The notes under the pieces are model-generated. The model did no database searches, was not told where the DNA came from, and saw nothing but the letters and a program-made list of their open reading frames with translations. Positions 10,123 to 18,638 of a stretch of 64,000 nt of DNA are shown piece after piece. Source of the DNA: Thalassobellus citreus (GTDB taxonomy: Bacteria > Bacteroidota > Bacteroidia > Flavobacteriales > Flavobacteriaceae); the NCBI RefSeq assembly GCF_044385915.1, contig NZ_JBISCC010000125.1, positions 372,001-436,000 on the forward strand. The letters run 5' to 3'. Both the position numbers and the translations under genes were made by a program. Position 1 is the stretch's first letter. Every line of letters begins with the position of its first letter.

Positions 10123-10998
10123 CTACTTAGAATAAAATTCTTTATTGGCATTATCCCAACATTCCTGAATGATTTTTTTGTACAATAATGCTTGTTGCCA
10201 ACGATCGCCTTCTTCTTGCTCACCTTCATCAGTAGGAATTGTTCTTGCATAAAAAATATCAGCTTTCAACAATTCAACCGTAAAACAAATATAATCTCCA
10301 GGTTTAGCTGAATTTAAAAACCCAAGAAAAGAACGCTTCCACATCTCTTTGAAATGATTCACATACTCTAAATTTTTATCGTCTTTAACATCAACTTGAA
10401 TACATCCAGGATTTCCTATACGACCATGTATAAAGCGAACACGATCCAAAACGGGTTGAATAAAATCCCATTTATTTTCGATACCTCCATAAACCATTTC
10501 TTGTCCTGTGTACCAATGTGAAAAATCACCATTAAAACGAACTTCAGGAAAACGTTTTGTTAATTCAACAGTTCTGAATAAATCTTGTGTTATAGTTGCC
10601 CGATGTGTTTCAATATAAATAGGAATATTGTAAGCCATAGAACTCTCATTAATGTAGCTTACTAAAGCATCCATCTCATCATCTGATTCCATTCCCCAAC
10701 CTAAATGCACCGTAGCACAGTTATAATTTAAAGCTTTCCAAACAGGCAATAAATCTTTTAAATCTCCTACTTCATTAACTCTTGCGTGCGCTGTTAATTG
10801 CAAGCCCAATTCGTTACACAACTCAGGATTTCCATCTTGAATACCTCCAAAACCTGCATTTGCAATGGCTTCGTGTTTTCCTCTATCATTTCCTTTTGGT
10901 CCTTTAGAAAAAGCAGGTAAATCTTCGCAAGTACCATAATTTATATCAATACGTAATGATGGTTTATTATTACTCCCATCGTTCGTGTTTTTTATCAT
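10123..10998 (-). CDS. TIM-barrel sugar isomerase/epimerase family protein
   Basis: Cytoplasmic protein of 291 residues resembling the xylose-isomerase-like / AP endonuclease 2 superfamily, whose members isomerise or epimerise sugars or related keto compounds with a divalent metal. Candidate metal ligands occur in the expected order at strand ends: E130 in IYIETHR, D158 in FNGDFSHW, H191 in RFIHGRIG and E242 in FTVELL. No signal peptide is present. The gene ends 168 bases before the MFS gene and begins 13 bases after the sodium:solute symporter, so it is probably translated from the same message. With the Gfo/Idh/MocA enzyme in the same locus it could form part of an oxidation-isomerisation route for an unusual sugar. 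The superfamily call is good; the reaction is not known. Confidence 0.8.
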   Translation of the reverse strand: MIKNTNDGSNNKPSLRIDINYGTCEDLPAFSKGPKGNDRGKHEAIANAGFGGIQDGNPELCNELGLQLTAHARVNEVGDLKDLLPVWKALNYNCATVHLGWGMESDDEMDALVSYINESSMAYNIPIYIETHRATITQDLFRTVELTKRFPEVRFNGDFSHWYTGQEMVYGGIENKWDFIQPVLDRVRFIHGRIGNPGCIQVDVKDDKNLEYVNHFKEMWKRSFLGFLNSAKPGDYICFTVELLKADIFYARTIPTDEGEQEEGDRWQQALLYKKIIQECWDNANKEFYSK

Positions 10999-11011
10999 CT
11001 TAAACTAATTA

Positions 11012-12604
11012 TTAATGTCCGTTAAAATAGATATACAAGCCTACCATTGTAATAATAAGAGCTGCCCAAAGTATTTTTACTTTCGGAGTTACTTTTCCTA
11101 GTTTACTATAATCTAAAGTGCTTTTGTATGGATTCTTTTCTTTATCTAAATAAGAAATAATGACAATCATAACCGATAAGAACACAAAAATATAAAATGA
11201 TAGCAATAAGAAATGAGGCCATATTTTAACACCAGAAGCTGGGTCGTTTGGAATTACCCAAAGGTATAATACGCCTACTGTTAAACTAAGAAGTGTTCCG
11301 AAAATTAAAATACTATTCGCTGCTTTTGTGGTTGTTTTTTTCCATAAAACACCAAACAAAAACACAACCGACATAGGAGGTGCAATAAAGCCTAAAACCG
11401 ATTGAAAAACATCGAATAAATTAAGACCTTTAATACTATCTATTGCCATCGTAACAAAGATGGATATGACAGCTCCAGAAATGGTAACTAAATGACCTAC
11501 TTTAACTATTTTTTTCTGACTTGCATCTGGCTGAATCTTTTTAACATAGATATCCATAGTAAAAACGGTACTCAAAGCATTTAAAGCTGAATCGATTGTA
11601 CTTACCAAAGCTGCTATAAGAACCGCCATAACTAAGCCTTTCATTCCTGTTGGAAACAACTCGGTTACCATAGTCATGTACGCTTCATCTGGATTACTTA
11701 AATCAGGAAACAAAATAAAACACATGATACCTGGCAATATAAAAAGCGGTACATCAATAATTTTTAACCAACCTGTAAAATTAGCTCCTAACTGACCATG
11801 CTTAACACTTTTAGCACCTAAGACTGACTGTACCATAGATTGATCGGTACACCAAAACCAAACACCCATAATAGGATACCCTAATAATATAGCTACCCAT
11901 GGATAACTAGCATCATCGGCAGGTAAAAACAGATTCCAATAATTGGATGGTGTTTTTTCAACTAAAGCGCTAATACCTCCTACTTTTTCTAATCCCACCC
12001 ACATTAAAGCAAAAGACACCACAATAAGTAATACCATTTGAATAACGTTAGTATATGCTATGGTTTTAAGTCCGCCTGCCATGGTAAAAAATCCAGCAAT
12101 AAGGAGTAATAAAACAACCGATAACCACATAGGTAAATTAAGAATTTGCTGAATTAAAACGCCTCCAGCAAACAAGGTTAATGACAACCAGCTTAATAAA
12201 ACAGTTACAATAGTATACCACGCTAAAATGTTTTGAGTAGAATTACCAAAACGTTTTCCCATAAATTCAGGCAAGGTTTGTACTCTAGCTCCTAAATACC
12301 TAGGAGCAAAAACCACTGCTAATAGAAAAATAAATATGAAAGCATACCAAGAAAAATTCCCTGCTACAATACCCGTTGAATACCCAATACTGGCAGAGGC
12401 TATTAACATTGAAGGTCCCACATTGGTTCCCCACATATTAAATCCAATACTTGTCCAATTAAGCGAATTACCTGCTAAAAAATAATTTTCATCTGCAGGA
12501 CGTTTTTGTCTAAAACTAATCCAAGCGCCAATGCCTATTAATGCTAAAAGATAAATACCTACAACAGCAAAATCTAGCGTTGCTAATTGATCATATATAT
12601 TCAT
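11012..12604 (-). CDS. Sodium:solute symporter (SSS family)
   Basis: Inner-membrane Na+-coupled symporter, 530 residues, with about 13-14 hydrophobic segments. Family landmarks include an early GIGAWISFRQKRPADENYF, the FLAGNSLNWTSIGFNMWGTNVGPS region, the FMGKRFGN segment, the GGLKTIAYTNVIQM stretch and ALVSTIDSALNALSTVFTMDIY, which matches the Na+-binding helix of SGLT-type carriers. SSS proteins in such loci commonly import monosaccharides or uronates. The gene is followed 13 bases later by the isomerase and preceded by the PhyH-type dioxygenase (89-base gap). Start ATG at 12604. The substrate is most likely a sugar released by the neighbouring hydrolases, but this is inferred from context. 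Confidence 0.92.
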   Translation of the reverse strand: MNIYDQLATLDFAVVGIYLLALIGIGAWISFRQKRPADENYFLAGNSLNWTSIGFNMWGTNVGPSMLIASASIGYSTGIVAGNFSWYAFIFIFLLAVVFAPRYLGARVQTLPEFMGKRFGNSTQNILAWYTIVTVLLSWLSLTLFAGGVLIQQILNLPMWLSVVLLLLIAGFFTMAGGLKTIAYTNVIQMVLLIVVSFALMWVGLEKVGGISALVEKTPSNYWNLFLPADDASYPWVAILLGYPIMGVWFWCTDQSMVQSVLGAKSVKHGQLGANFTGWLKIIDVPLFILPGIMCFILFPDLSNPDEAYMTMVTELFPTGMKGLVMAVLIAALVSTIDSALNALSTVFTMDIYVKKIQPDASQKKIVKVGHLVTISGAVISIFVTMAIDSIKGLNLFDVFQSVLGFIAPPMSVVFLFGVLWKKTTTKAANSILIFGTLLSLTVGVLYLWVIPNDPASGVKIWPHFLLLSFYIFVFLSVMIVIISYLDKEKNPYKSTLDYSKLGKVTPKVKILWAALIITMVGLYIYFNGH

Positions 12605-12693
12605 GTGCTATGTCTCTTATTATTTTATCGATTAAAGTTAATCAATAAATTAGTTTAGTTGGTAATTGGTTTTAGGTTTAATATAATTACAAG

Positions 12694-13443
12694 CTAGTAT
12701 TTACTAACGTTTTCACCTGCTTTAACAAATGGTTCTGCCCAATAAAGAGGTTCTTTTTCATTCTTCATGATAGGTTCTGCTGAATATTGAATTAACAAAA
12801 CACGTCTAGATTTATTAGTTGTATTAGACCCACTTCTATGAAAACAGGTACTAGAAAATAAAGCCACATCTCCTGCATTTAAAACAGCAGGAACACCTGG
12901 ATTATCACCAAAATACCCAATTTTATCATTTGTTCCTTCTTGCAATACGTGATCTATTCTATCTTTTACACCTGCATCTTTATATGGCAATAGGTAAACG
13001 GTTCCGTTTTCTTCGGTTACATCATCTAAAGGACACCAGATAGACAAATATGGTTTATGCTCAAAATCTAAATAACCAGAATCTTGATGCCATGAAAACG
13101 TCATCCCTTTATCGGCTGCCTTTACTACGTATTGTTCTAAAAACAAAAAGACATCTTCACCCAATACTTTTCTGGTAATTTCTTCCATTTCTTTACCAAA
13201 AATAAGGTCCTGCATCGTTTCACTGTCTTTATACCTTAAAGCAATAAAATAGCGTTTTCCTTTATGATTAATCTCATCGACCTCAACGCCTTTAGCATCC
13301 ATCTCATCATCCTTTTCTTTTATAAATCTTTGGCATTCACCTTGTAAACGTGCTATAAGTTCTTGTGGAATCACATTTTTCACAATACAAAAACCATCTT
13401 CTTTAAACTGACTTAATTGGTCATCTGATAAAATCGCACTCAT
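12694..13443 (-). CDS. Phytanoyl-CoA dioxygenase (PhyH) family Fe(II)/2-oxoglutarate enzyme
   Basis: Predicted cytoplasmic non-haem iron oxygenase of 249 residues. The iron-binding facial triad is visible: H119 and D121 in FSWHQDSGYL and H202 in TCFHRSGSNTT; R213 or R214 in KSRRVLL is placed to bind 2-oxoglutarate. The N-terminal LSDDQLSQFKEDGFCIVKNV is typical of PhyH proteins. I chose the ATG at 13443; a GTG directly upstream (13446) is also open. The gene lies between the GH31 gene (39 bases) and the symporter (89 bases), so it belongs to the sugar operon. PhyH-like enzymes hydroxylate or demethylate small molecules; a role on a methylated or otherwise modified sugar would fit but is speculation. 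The family is confident, the substrate unknown. Confidence 0.87.
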   Translation of the reverse strand: MSAILSDDQLSQFKEDGFCIVKNVIPQELIARLQGECQRFIKEKDDEMDAKGVEVDEINHKGKRYFIALRYKDSETMQDLIFGKEMEEITRKVLGEDVFLFLEQYVVKAADKGMTFSWHQDSGYLDFEHKPYLSIWCPLDDVTEENGTVYLLPYKDAGVKDRIDHVLQEGTNDKIGYFGDNPGVPAVLNAGDVALFSSTCFHRSGSNTTNKSRRVLLIQYSAEPIMKNEKEPLYWAEPFVKAGENVSKY

Positions 13444-13482
13444 CACTTCTAATTTTTAAATTATTATTTGGTTTAATTGGTT

Positions 13483-15747
13483 TTATATAAAGTCTAAAGA
13501 CTTCCAAATACCTTTAAAATTGGCATCTATCTTAATATTTTCTATGTTATTCATATCCATATCGTCTGTACAACTTACAGCTTCTGGATATATTGGAATT
13601 ATAGTACCTTCTTTAACCCAAACTGGCATATCATCCATTGAAACTTCAAAATCTTTTAACCAACCATTCGCTTCAAACTTTTCTCCTGTAAAGAAATTGA
13701 TCCAATTACCTTCAGGTAAATACACATCTCTTTTATTTTCTGAATTCATCATAGGAGCTACTAAAAAATCGTCTCCAAAATAATATTGATCGTCTATATG
13801 CCAACACATTTTATCTTCTTGATGATGCATTAATAAAGCTCTAATAACAGGAAATCCAGAAGCTGTTGTTTTTTCACTTTCTTGTAAAATATATGGCAGT
13901 AATGCATAACGTAATTTCCACCATTTTTTTACTATTGAAGCTATGTTTGGATAATAATAAGGCTCTCGTTTTGAGGTGCCATGATAACGCATATGTGAAG
14001 TAAAGACACCAAACTGTGTCCAACGCACATACAAATCGTCTGGAATTACAGAATTCATAAAATTAGGCACACCATGAAAGCCAGGAATATCGTGACTCCA
14101 AAAGCCAAAACCAGATAATCCTAAATGAAGACCACCTTTTAAAGACCCAGCCATACCATCCCAAGAAGCTGCAGCATCTCCTCCCCAATGGATAGGATAA
14201 CGCTGACAACCACTCCAACCTGCTCTTGCCCAAACTACACCGTCTCCAGCTACTTCTTTTGTTACTTCAAATGCTGCTTTTTGATATAATAAGGCGTATA
14301 AATTATTTAATTTTTCGGGTGCCATATCATGATAATTGGCATCTAAATGAATCTCTTCTCCAAAATCAGTTTTTATACAAACTACTCCCATATTTAAAAG
14401 CTCTCGTAATAAATCTTTATACCACTCTACAGCTTTTGGATATGTAAAATCTATGGTACCTGCATAATCTAGATTACTAAAATTAGAACCACCTCTCATT
14501 ACCCCCGCATCTAACTGCCCCATGTAATTATTAGCTTTTGCCTCTTCATACTGTTCTGCATCTTCAGATATATAGGGCATTTGCCAAAGGCTTACTCGGT
14601 ATCCTTTACTCTTTAAATTTGAAACAAATTGTTTCGGATTCGGAAATCGTTCTGCATTAAATTTCCATTCACATAACCAATCGGTTTTAAACCAACCAGT
14701 ATCTAAATGAATTACATCACACGGAAAATCTTCATCTCTTAGTCTATTGCATATTGTAGTGACTTCTTCTTCTGAAAAGTATGTCATTTTACTCATCCAA
14801 ATACCATAACTCCATAACGGTGGCACTGTTGGAAAGCCTGTAATTTTTTTATATTGATAAATAATTTTATCTGGTGAATCTTCTCCTATTAAAAAGATGT
14901 CTAAAACAGGTTCTTCAACTAATAACTGAACAGATCTTGTAGAAAAATCTGCTATTGAAAATTTACAATACGTAGATGTATGTAGAAACATCCCATACAT
15001 TTCACTAGATAAATAAAAAGGAATATTTTTATATGTTCTTTTATTATTTACGCCTTGCCCGTCTTGATTTTTTAGTTGAAACGTGTTTCCAGACAAATCC
15101 ATTTTACTAAAACGCTCGCCTGTACCAACAAACTTTTCGTCTGGTTTTGCATGAAAAGAAATAGAAGCTTTACTTGGCTCTCCATATTTTTCTATAAAAG
15201 ATAGACACATCGCGTCCATTCTATTTGGAAAAAACTGATCGTAAGCACTCACCGTTATTGCTTTTTTTCCGTCAGGATAAAAAACAGCTTGCAAAGATTC
15301 TTCTGGTTCTGGTAATAAATCACTCCAATAATCAATCTCTGGATTAGATAAATCAAAAACCGCTCTTATTACGCCCTTTACATCTTTAACGCTCCATGTT
15401 TCATTAGATTTTTCAATATTCAATTTCACTTCTTGAATATCATCAGTCATTTCTAACATAGGAGATGTTTGAGCAACCTCCTTTTCAAAACCAACACTAA
15501 CTCTTAATATTTTTTCTCCAAAAGCTCTTAAAAAAACTTGATAGTTCTTTTTGGGAATAGATGTATCTGGCGCAATTTCATTAGATAATAATTGACACTG
15601 GAAAGGAACGGTAAGCACCACACCTAATCCTATATTTTGAATATCAATTGGTTTACAGGCTTTCCAAAGTCTAGAAACACCTTCTTCTAAAGATAAATCG
15701 GTATTAAAATCTAGAAAGTCAAAAAATTGATGGTTGGTTTGTTTCAT
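13483..15747 (-). CDS. GH31 alpha-xylosidase, YicI type, no signal peptide
   Basis: Predicted cytoplasmic retaining glycosidase of 754 residues, close in length to E. coli YicI (772). The beta-sandwich N-terminal domain (about 1-300) is followed by the TIM barrel with VIHLDTGWF, the nucleophile motif CIKTDFGEEI (D461) and the acid/base region IHWGGDAAASWDGM (D524), then LSGFGFWSHDIPGFHG and C-terminal beta domains. The GGD-x-x-A pattern at the acid/base is that of the alpha-xylosidase subgroup rather than alpha-glucosidases. No export signal precedes MKQTNHQFFDFLDF. It lies 39 bases upstream of the PhyH gene and 90 bases downstream of the beta-helix gene. It probably removes alpha-xylose from imported oligosaccharides. 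The family is certain; xylose specificity is likely. Confidence 0.92.
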   Translation of the reverse strand: MKQTNHQFFDFLDFNTDLSLEEGVSRLWKACKPIDIQNIGLGVVLTVPFQCQLLSNEIAPDTSIPKKNYQVFLRAFGEKILRVSVGFEKEVAQTSPMLEMTDDIQEVKLNIEKSNETWSVKDVKGVIRAVFDLSNPEIDYWSDLLPEPEESLQAVFYPDGKKAITVSAYDQFFPNRMDAMCLSFIEKYGEPSKASISFHAKPDEKFVGTGERFSKMDLSGNTFQLKNQDGQGVNNKRTYKNIPFYLSSEMYGMFLHTSTYCKFSIADFSTRSVQLLVEEPVLDIFLIGEDSPDKIIYQYKKITGFPTVPPLWSYGIWMSKMTYFSEEEVTTICNRLRDEDFPCDVIHLDTGWFKTDWLCEWKFNAERFPNPKQFVSNLKSKGYRVSLWQMPYISEDAEQYEEAKANNYMGQLDAGVMRGGSNFSNLDYAGTIDFTYPKAVEWYKDLLRELLNMGVVCIKTDFGEEIHLDANYHDMAPEKLNNLYALLYQKAAFEVTKEVAGDGVVWARAGWSGCQRYPIHWGGDAAASWDGMAGSLKGGLHLGLSGFGFWSHDIPGFHGVPNFMNSVIPDDLYVRWTQFGVFTSHMRYHGTSKREPYYYPNIASIVKKWWKLRYALLPYILQESEKTTASGFPVIRALLMHHQEDKMCWHIDDQYYFGDDFLVAPMMNSENKRDVYLPEGNWINFFTGEKFEANGWLKDFEVSMDDMPVWVKEGTIIPIYPEAVSCTDDMDMNNIENIKIDANFKGIWKSLDFI

Positions 15748-15837
15748 CTACTTATATCTATTATTTTTTAATGATCAGATGTAACATCCAAATAATAATT
15801 CCTTTATTCATTTTCAATTTAATCAAGAATGTTTCAT

Positions 15838-18342
15838 TTAGTCTAGTTTGTCAAAAAACACCCAGGTTTCGTTAGGTTTTGTTCCTTCTATTCCTGTTTG
15901 GTATTTACTCATTAAAGCATTCCACTCGTTTACACGCGGATTACCTTCGGTTGTTTTAGGATTTAATTCATCCAAGCTTTCACCTTTTGGAATACTTATT
16001 ACTAGCATTAACTGTCTGTCATTTTTAAATACTTGCAATTGCTGAAAATCGGCATTACAAAATCCTTGTGCTACTTCTGGCCATTCTTCAAATTGCGTTT
16101 TATGGTAATCTAAATACTCTTGTTGAAGCTTTTCATCTTCAACTAAATTGGCTGTTAACACAATATGTTCCCATTCTGATTCTGGTTTTGAATCTTCACA
16201 TCTTTCAATCTTTTTAAAATCGTAAACCGGATGTTCGTAAATTTTAATTTTAAGAGATGGAAATTTTAAAGACAACTTTCTTTTTACGCGTTCTGGTTGA
16301 TTCATTTTTCCATAAATAACCAAATGATTTTTCCATTGATATAATTGTTGATCAACGATTCTAAATCCTTTTAATTTTGATTTAATTGTAGAAATATCAA
16401 AATCTGAACCTACTAATTCAATAGCTACAGGGTCTGGTAATTTTTGCATGCCCCACGTTTTATCAATAACAACTTCGCTCTCTAACAAACTTTTATAAGG
16501 CGCTCTTATTCCTGCATTTTCTTTAATACTTTCGCTTACATAAGCATTATTATCTTTCCAAATATTACCTGCAGGCCCATTGTTATTTCTTAAGTTTTTT
16601 TCTGTTGGAATCCAGTTATTCTTTATGGTAAAATAAGACGAGCCTTCATCTGTATATAAATACAGCCATAAAAATGGATCGTGCGCATACGGACTGAGAT
16701 ATACTTTATCAATATAATTCTCTTCTATTCTGCTATCTGGTTGAGAAGACAATGTATAAACACCTGCTACATCATGTAAATGTTTTGCATAATGATGAAT
16801 TTTATTGGCTATAATTTTATTATTACGCATAACACTTAAAGTTGGTGTCCAGCCCCAACCTAGACTGATACCTGAATATGAGACATCGGATATTTCATTA
16901 TGAGCAATGGTAATATTTTTTACGAATCCTGCAGCAATTCCTATGGTTCCCCAATCTTCGTTTGTCACATTAGTAATTAAATTATCGGTAATAACTTCAT
17001 CTGAAGACACGACGCGTTCATCTTTAGGATTATAAGGTAAATGTGCTTCAAAACCTTCTTCAGAAAACACACCTACATTAATTGCACTTCCCCCAATATC
17101 TTTAAATAAATTGCCTTTTATAGTATTATGATTAGTGCCTTTAATTAAATCTAATCCAGTAGATGCTAAATGTTCAAAAGTACAGCCTTCAAATTGAATA
17201 TTATTAGCATAATTAACTTCTACCCCTGCTCTTGGTCTACCAACCCAAGCTTGATTTTCTAAACTGGCTTTATCTGGAGTTCCTGGAGTTTTTAATTTAT
17301 AAGCATCTAACAAATACATACCTGCTTGTAATGGTACATGTCCTTGTTTTGAAGGTCTTAACCAATTACTATACTGAAAAGAAACACCTTTAAAAGTTAT
17401 ATGATGAACAGGGAAATCAAGAGTTCCTTTAATCTCGACTAGATTTTCTAAAACTGGCACAGTAACCTTTACGTCATCAATAGTTTCTCCTGCTCTAGGA
17501 TAATAATAAATTTTTGCATTGTTTTTATCTAAATACCATTCTCCAGGTTCATTTAACATGGATATGCCATTGTTTAAATAAAAGGCAGAATTACCATTAT
17601 TTTTTGAAATCCAAGGTGCTGGCCAAGGATGCTCACTTTGAATTCTACTTTCTGGTTGTTCAAAAGACACTCTAGCACTATCTTGATGCACTTCTATATC
17701 TTTAACACGAAGATTTGCAATGGCCCACCATTGAATAATGAACATTTCAACACCAGGTTCAAACTTAATTGACTTGTCTTTATAAGGAATCCAACAGGTT
17801 TCAGTTGTTTTATCCCAAGATAAAATGCGTTCCATTTTATTTCCAGGTGTGCTTTTAGCTCTTACAGCCTTTTTATCATTTACCCATAACTGTCTGTAAT
17901 TAATTAAATCGCCAGCTTTTTTTGGTGCATCGGCAACCCAAACAACTCCTGGTTTTAATCCGTTTATTGAAACCTCAGATTTTTGCCATCCAGTTACTTC
18001 TAATCCACCACTCAAAATAGGTTTAGCCCCATTTTGTGCTTCAATAATCGTTGGACTTGACTCGGTTCCTGAATCTTCAGACCTAATAAATACAGGCTCA
18101 TCAAGAAAATAGGTAGCGTCCATTAAAATAATACGAATACCACCTTTTATTGAAGGATCATTTAAACGCCTCATATTTCTTGCTTTTCTTAAAGCCATAT
18201 TTAAGGTTGCAAGTGGACTTTCTTTAGTTCCTTTATTAGTGTCTTTTCCTGAATTGCTCACCCATATTTCGGTAGCATGACATGAAAAGGCAATACATAA
18301 AACTAATAGTAACGTTATATATTTAGAATATTTTAATATCAT
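15838..18342 (-). CDS. Exported parallel beta-helix glycosidase-like protein fused to a rhamnose-mutarotase-like domain
   Basis: An 834-residue exported protein. Residues 1-24 form a signal; LCIAFSC might be a weak lipobox. EIWVSNSGKDTNKGTKESPLATL, GGIRIILMDATYFLDEPV and the NYRQLWVNDKKAVRAKSTPG segment resemble beta-helix hydrolases of the GH141/GH120 kind. Repeated turns such as NIQFEGCTFEHL, HNTIKGNLFKDIGGSAINVG and NITIAHNEISDVSYSGI give the right-handed helix up to about 600. The last 110 residues (from about 723) look like the DUF718/L-rhamnose mutarotase fold: EYLDYHKTQFEEWPEV retains the conserved His and Trp, and the end MSKYQTGIEGTKPNETWVFF matches the family terminus; a weaker related stretch precedes it. 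This two-domain make-up is unusual. A copy of the shared regulatory element sits upstream at 18488-18549. The fold is well supported; the reaction is not. Confidence 0.75.
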   Translation of the reverse strand: MILKYSKYITLLLVLCIAFSCHATEIWVSNSGKDTNKGTKESPLATLNMALRKARNMRRLNDPSIKGGIRIILMDATYFLDEPVFIRSEDSGTESSPTIIEAQNGAKPILSGGLEVTGWQKSEVSINGLKPGVVWVADAPKKAGDLINYRQLWVNDKKAVRAKSTPGNKMERILSWDKTTETCWIPYKDKSIKFEPGVEMFIIQWWAIANLRVKDIEVHQDSARVSFEQPESRIQSEHPWPAPWISKNNGNSAFYLNNGISMLNEPGEWYLDKNNAKIYYYPRAGETIDDVKVTVPVLENLVEIKGTLDFPVHHITFKGVSFQYSNWLRPSKQGHVPLQAGMYLLDAYKLKTPGTPDKASLENQAWVGRPRAGVEVNYANNIQFEGCTFEHLASTGLDLIKGTNHNTIKGNLFKDIGGSAINVGVFSEEGFEAHLPYNPKDERVVSSDEVITDNLITNVTNEDWGTIGIAAGFVKNITIAHNEISDVSYSGISLGWGWTPTLSVMRNNKIIANKIHHYAKHLHDVAGVYTLSSQPDSRIEENYIDKVYLSPYAHDPFLWLYLYTDEGSSYFTIKNNWIPTEKNLRNNNGPAGNIWKDNNAYVSESIKENAGIRAPYKSLLESEVVIDKTWGMQKLPDPVAIELVGSDFDISTIKSKLKGFRIVDQQLYQWKNHLVIYGKMNQPERVKRKLSLKFPSLKIKIYEHPVYDFKKIERCEDSKPESEWEHIVLTANLVEDEKLQQEYLDYHKTQFEEWPEVAQGFCNADFQQLQVFKNDRQLMLVISIPKGESLDELNPKTTEGNPRVNEWNALMSKYQTGIEGTKPNETWVFFDKLD

Positions 18343-18487
18343 AATTTCTTTAACTTTAAACTGATTTCTCTTTATTCATTTTGCTTCAAAAACTAAGTCA
18401 CGTTTTCTAACAATATAAAAATAAGCCCTTTAATTATCTATTTCTAAAAATAAAGACAATATAAATCTGATTTAACAGCAAAGCGCT

Positions 18488-18549
18488 GCTAATATTGCCA
18501 TTAAAACAATAAAACAATGTTATTTTTAAACGATGGTCAATTTCATAAA
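18488..18549 (-). promoter_or_regulatory. Conserved upstream element, copy 1 (candidate AraC operator)
   Basis: A 62-base stretch aligns without gaps to 19816-19877, with 55 of 62 bases equal by hand count. A 28-base core (18516-18543), which includes cgatggtcaattt, is identical in both, and the outer gctaatattgc is also identical. Both copies have the same orientation and both lie upstream of minus-strand genes: this one about 150-200 bases before the beta-helix gene. An AraC-type regulator is encoded next to copy 2. I infer a regulator binding site; the binding itself is not shown. Confidence 0.7.
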
Positions 18550-18638
18550 CCCACTATTACTAAGAAACAAAATAGCTTATTTATCAAAAAATATGTCTGT
18601 GTATAGATTCTTAAAAAGCAAAAATTTATTTTAATTTT

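Noticed and set aside
10002..10250. Minus-strand ORF of 82 codons overlapping the isomerase gene end
   Set aside because: It overlaps the end of the TIM-barrel gene in another frame, has low-complexity lysine and phenylalanine runs from the A/G-rich tract at 10070-10115, and matches nothing known.
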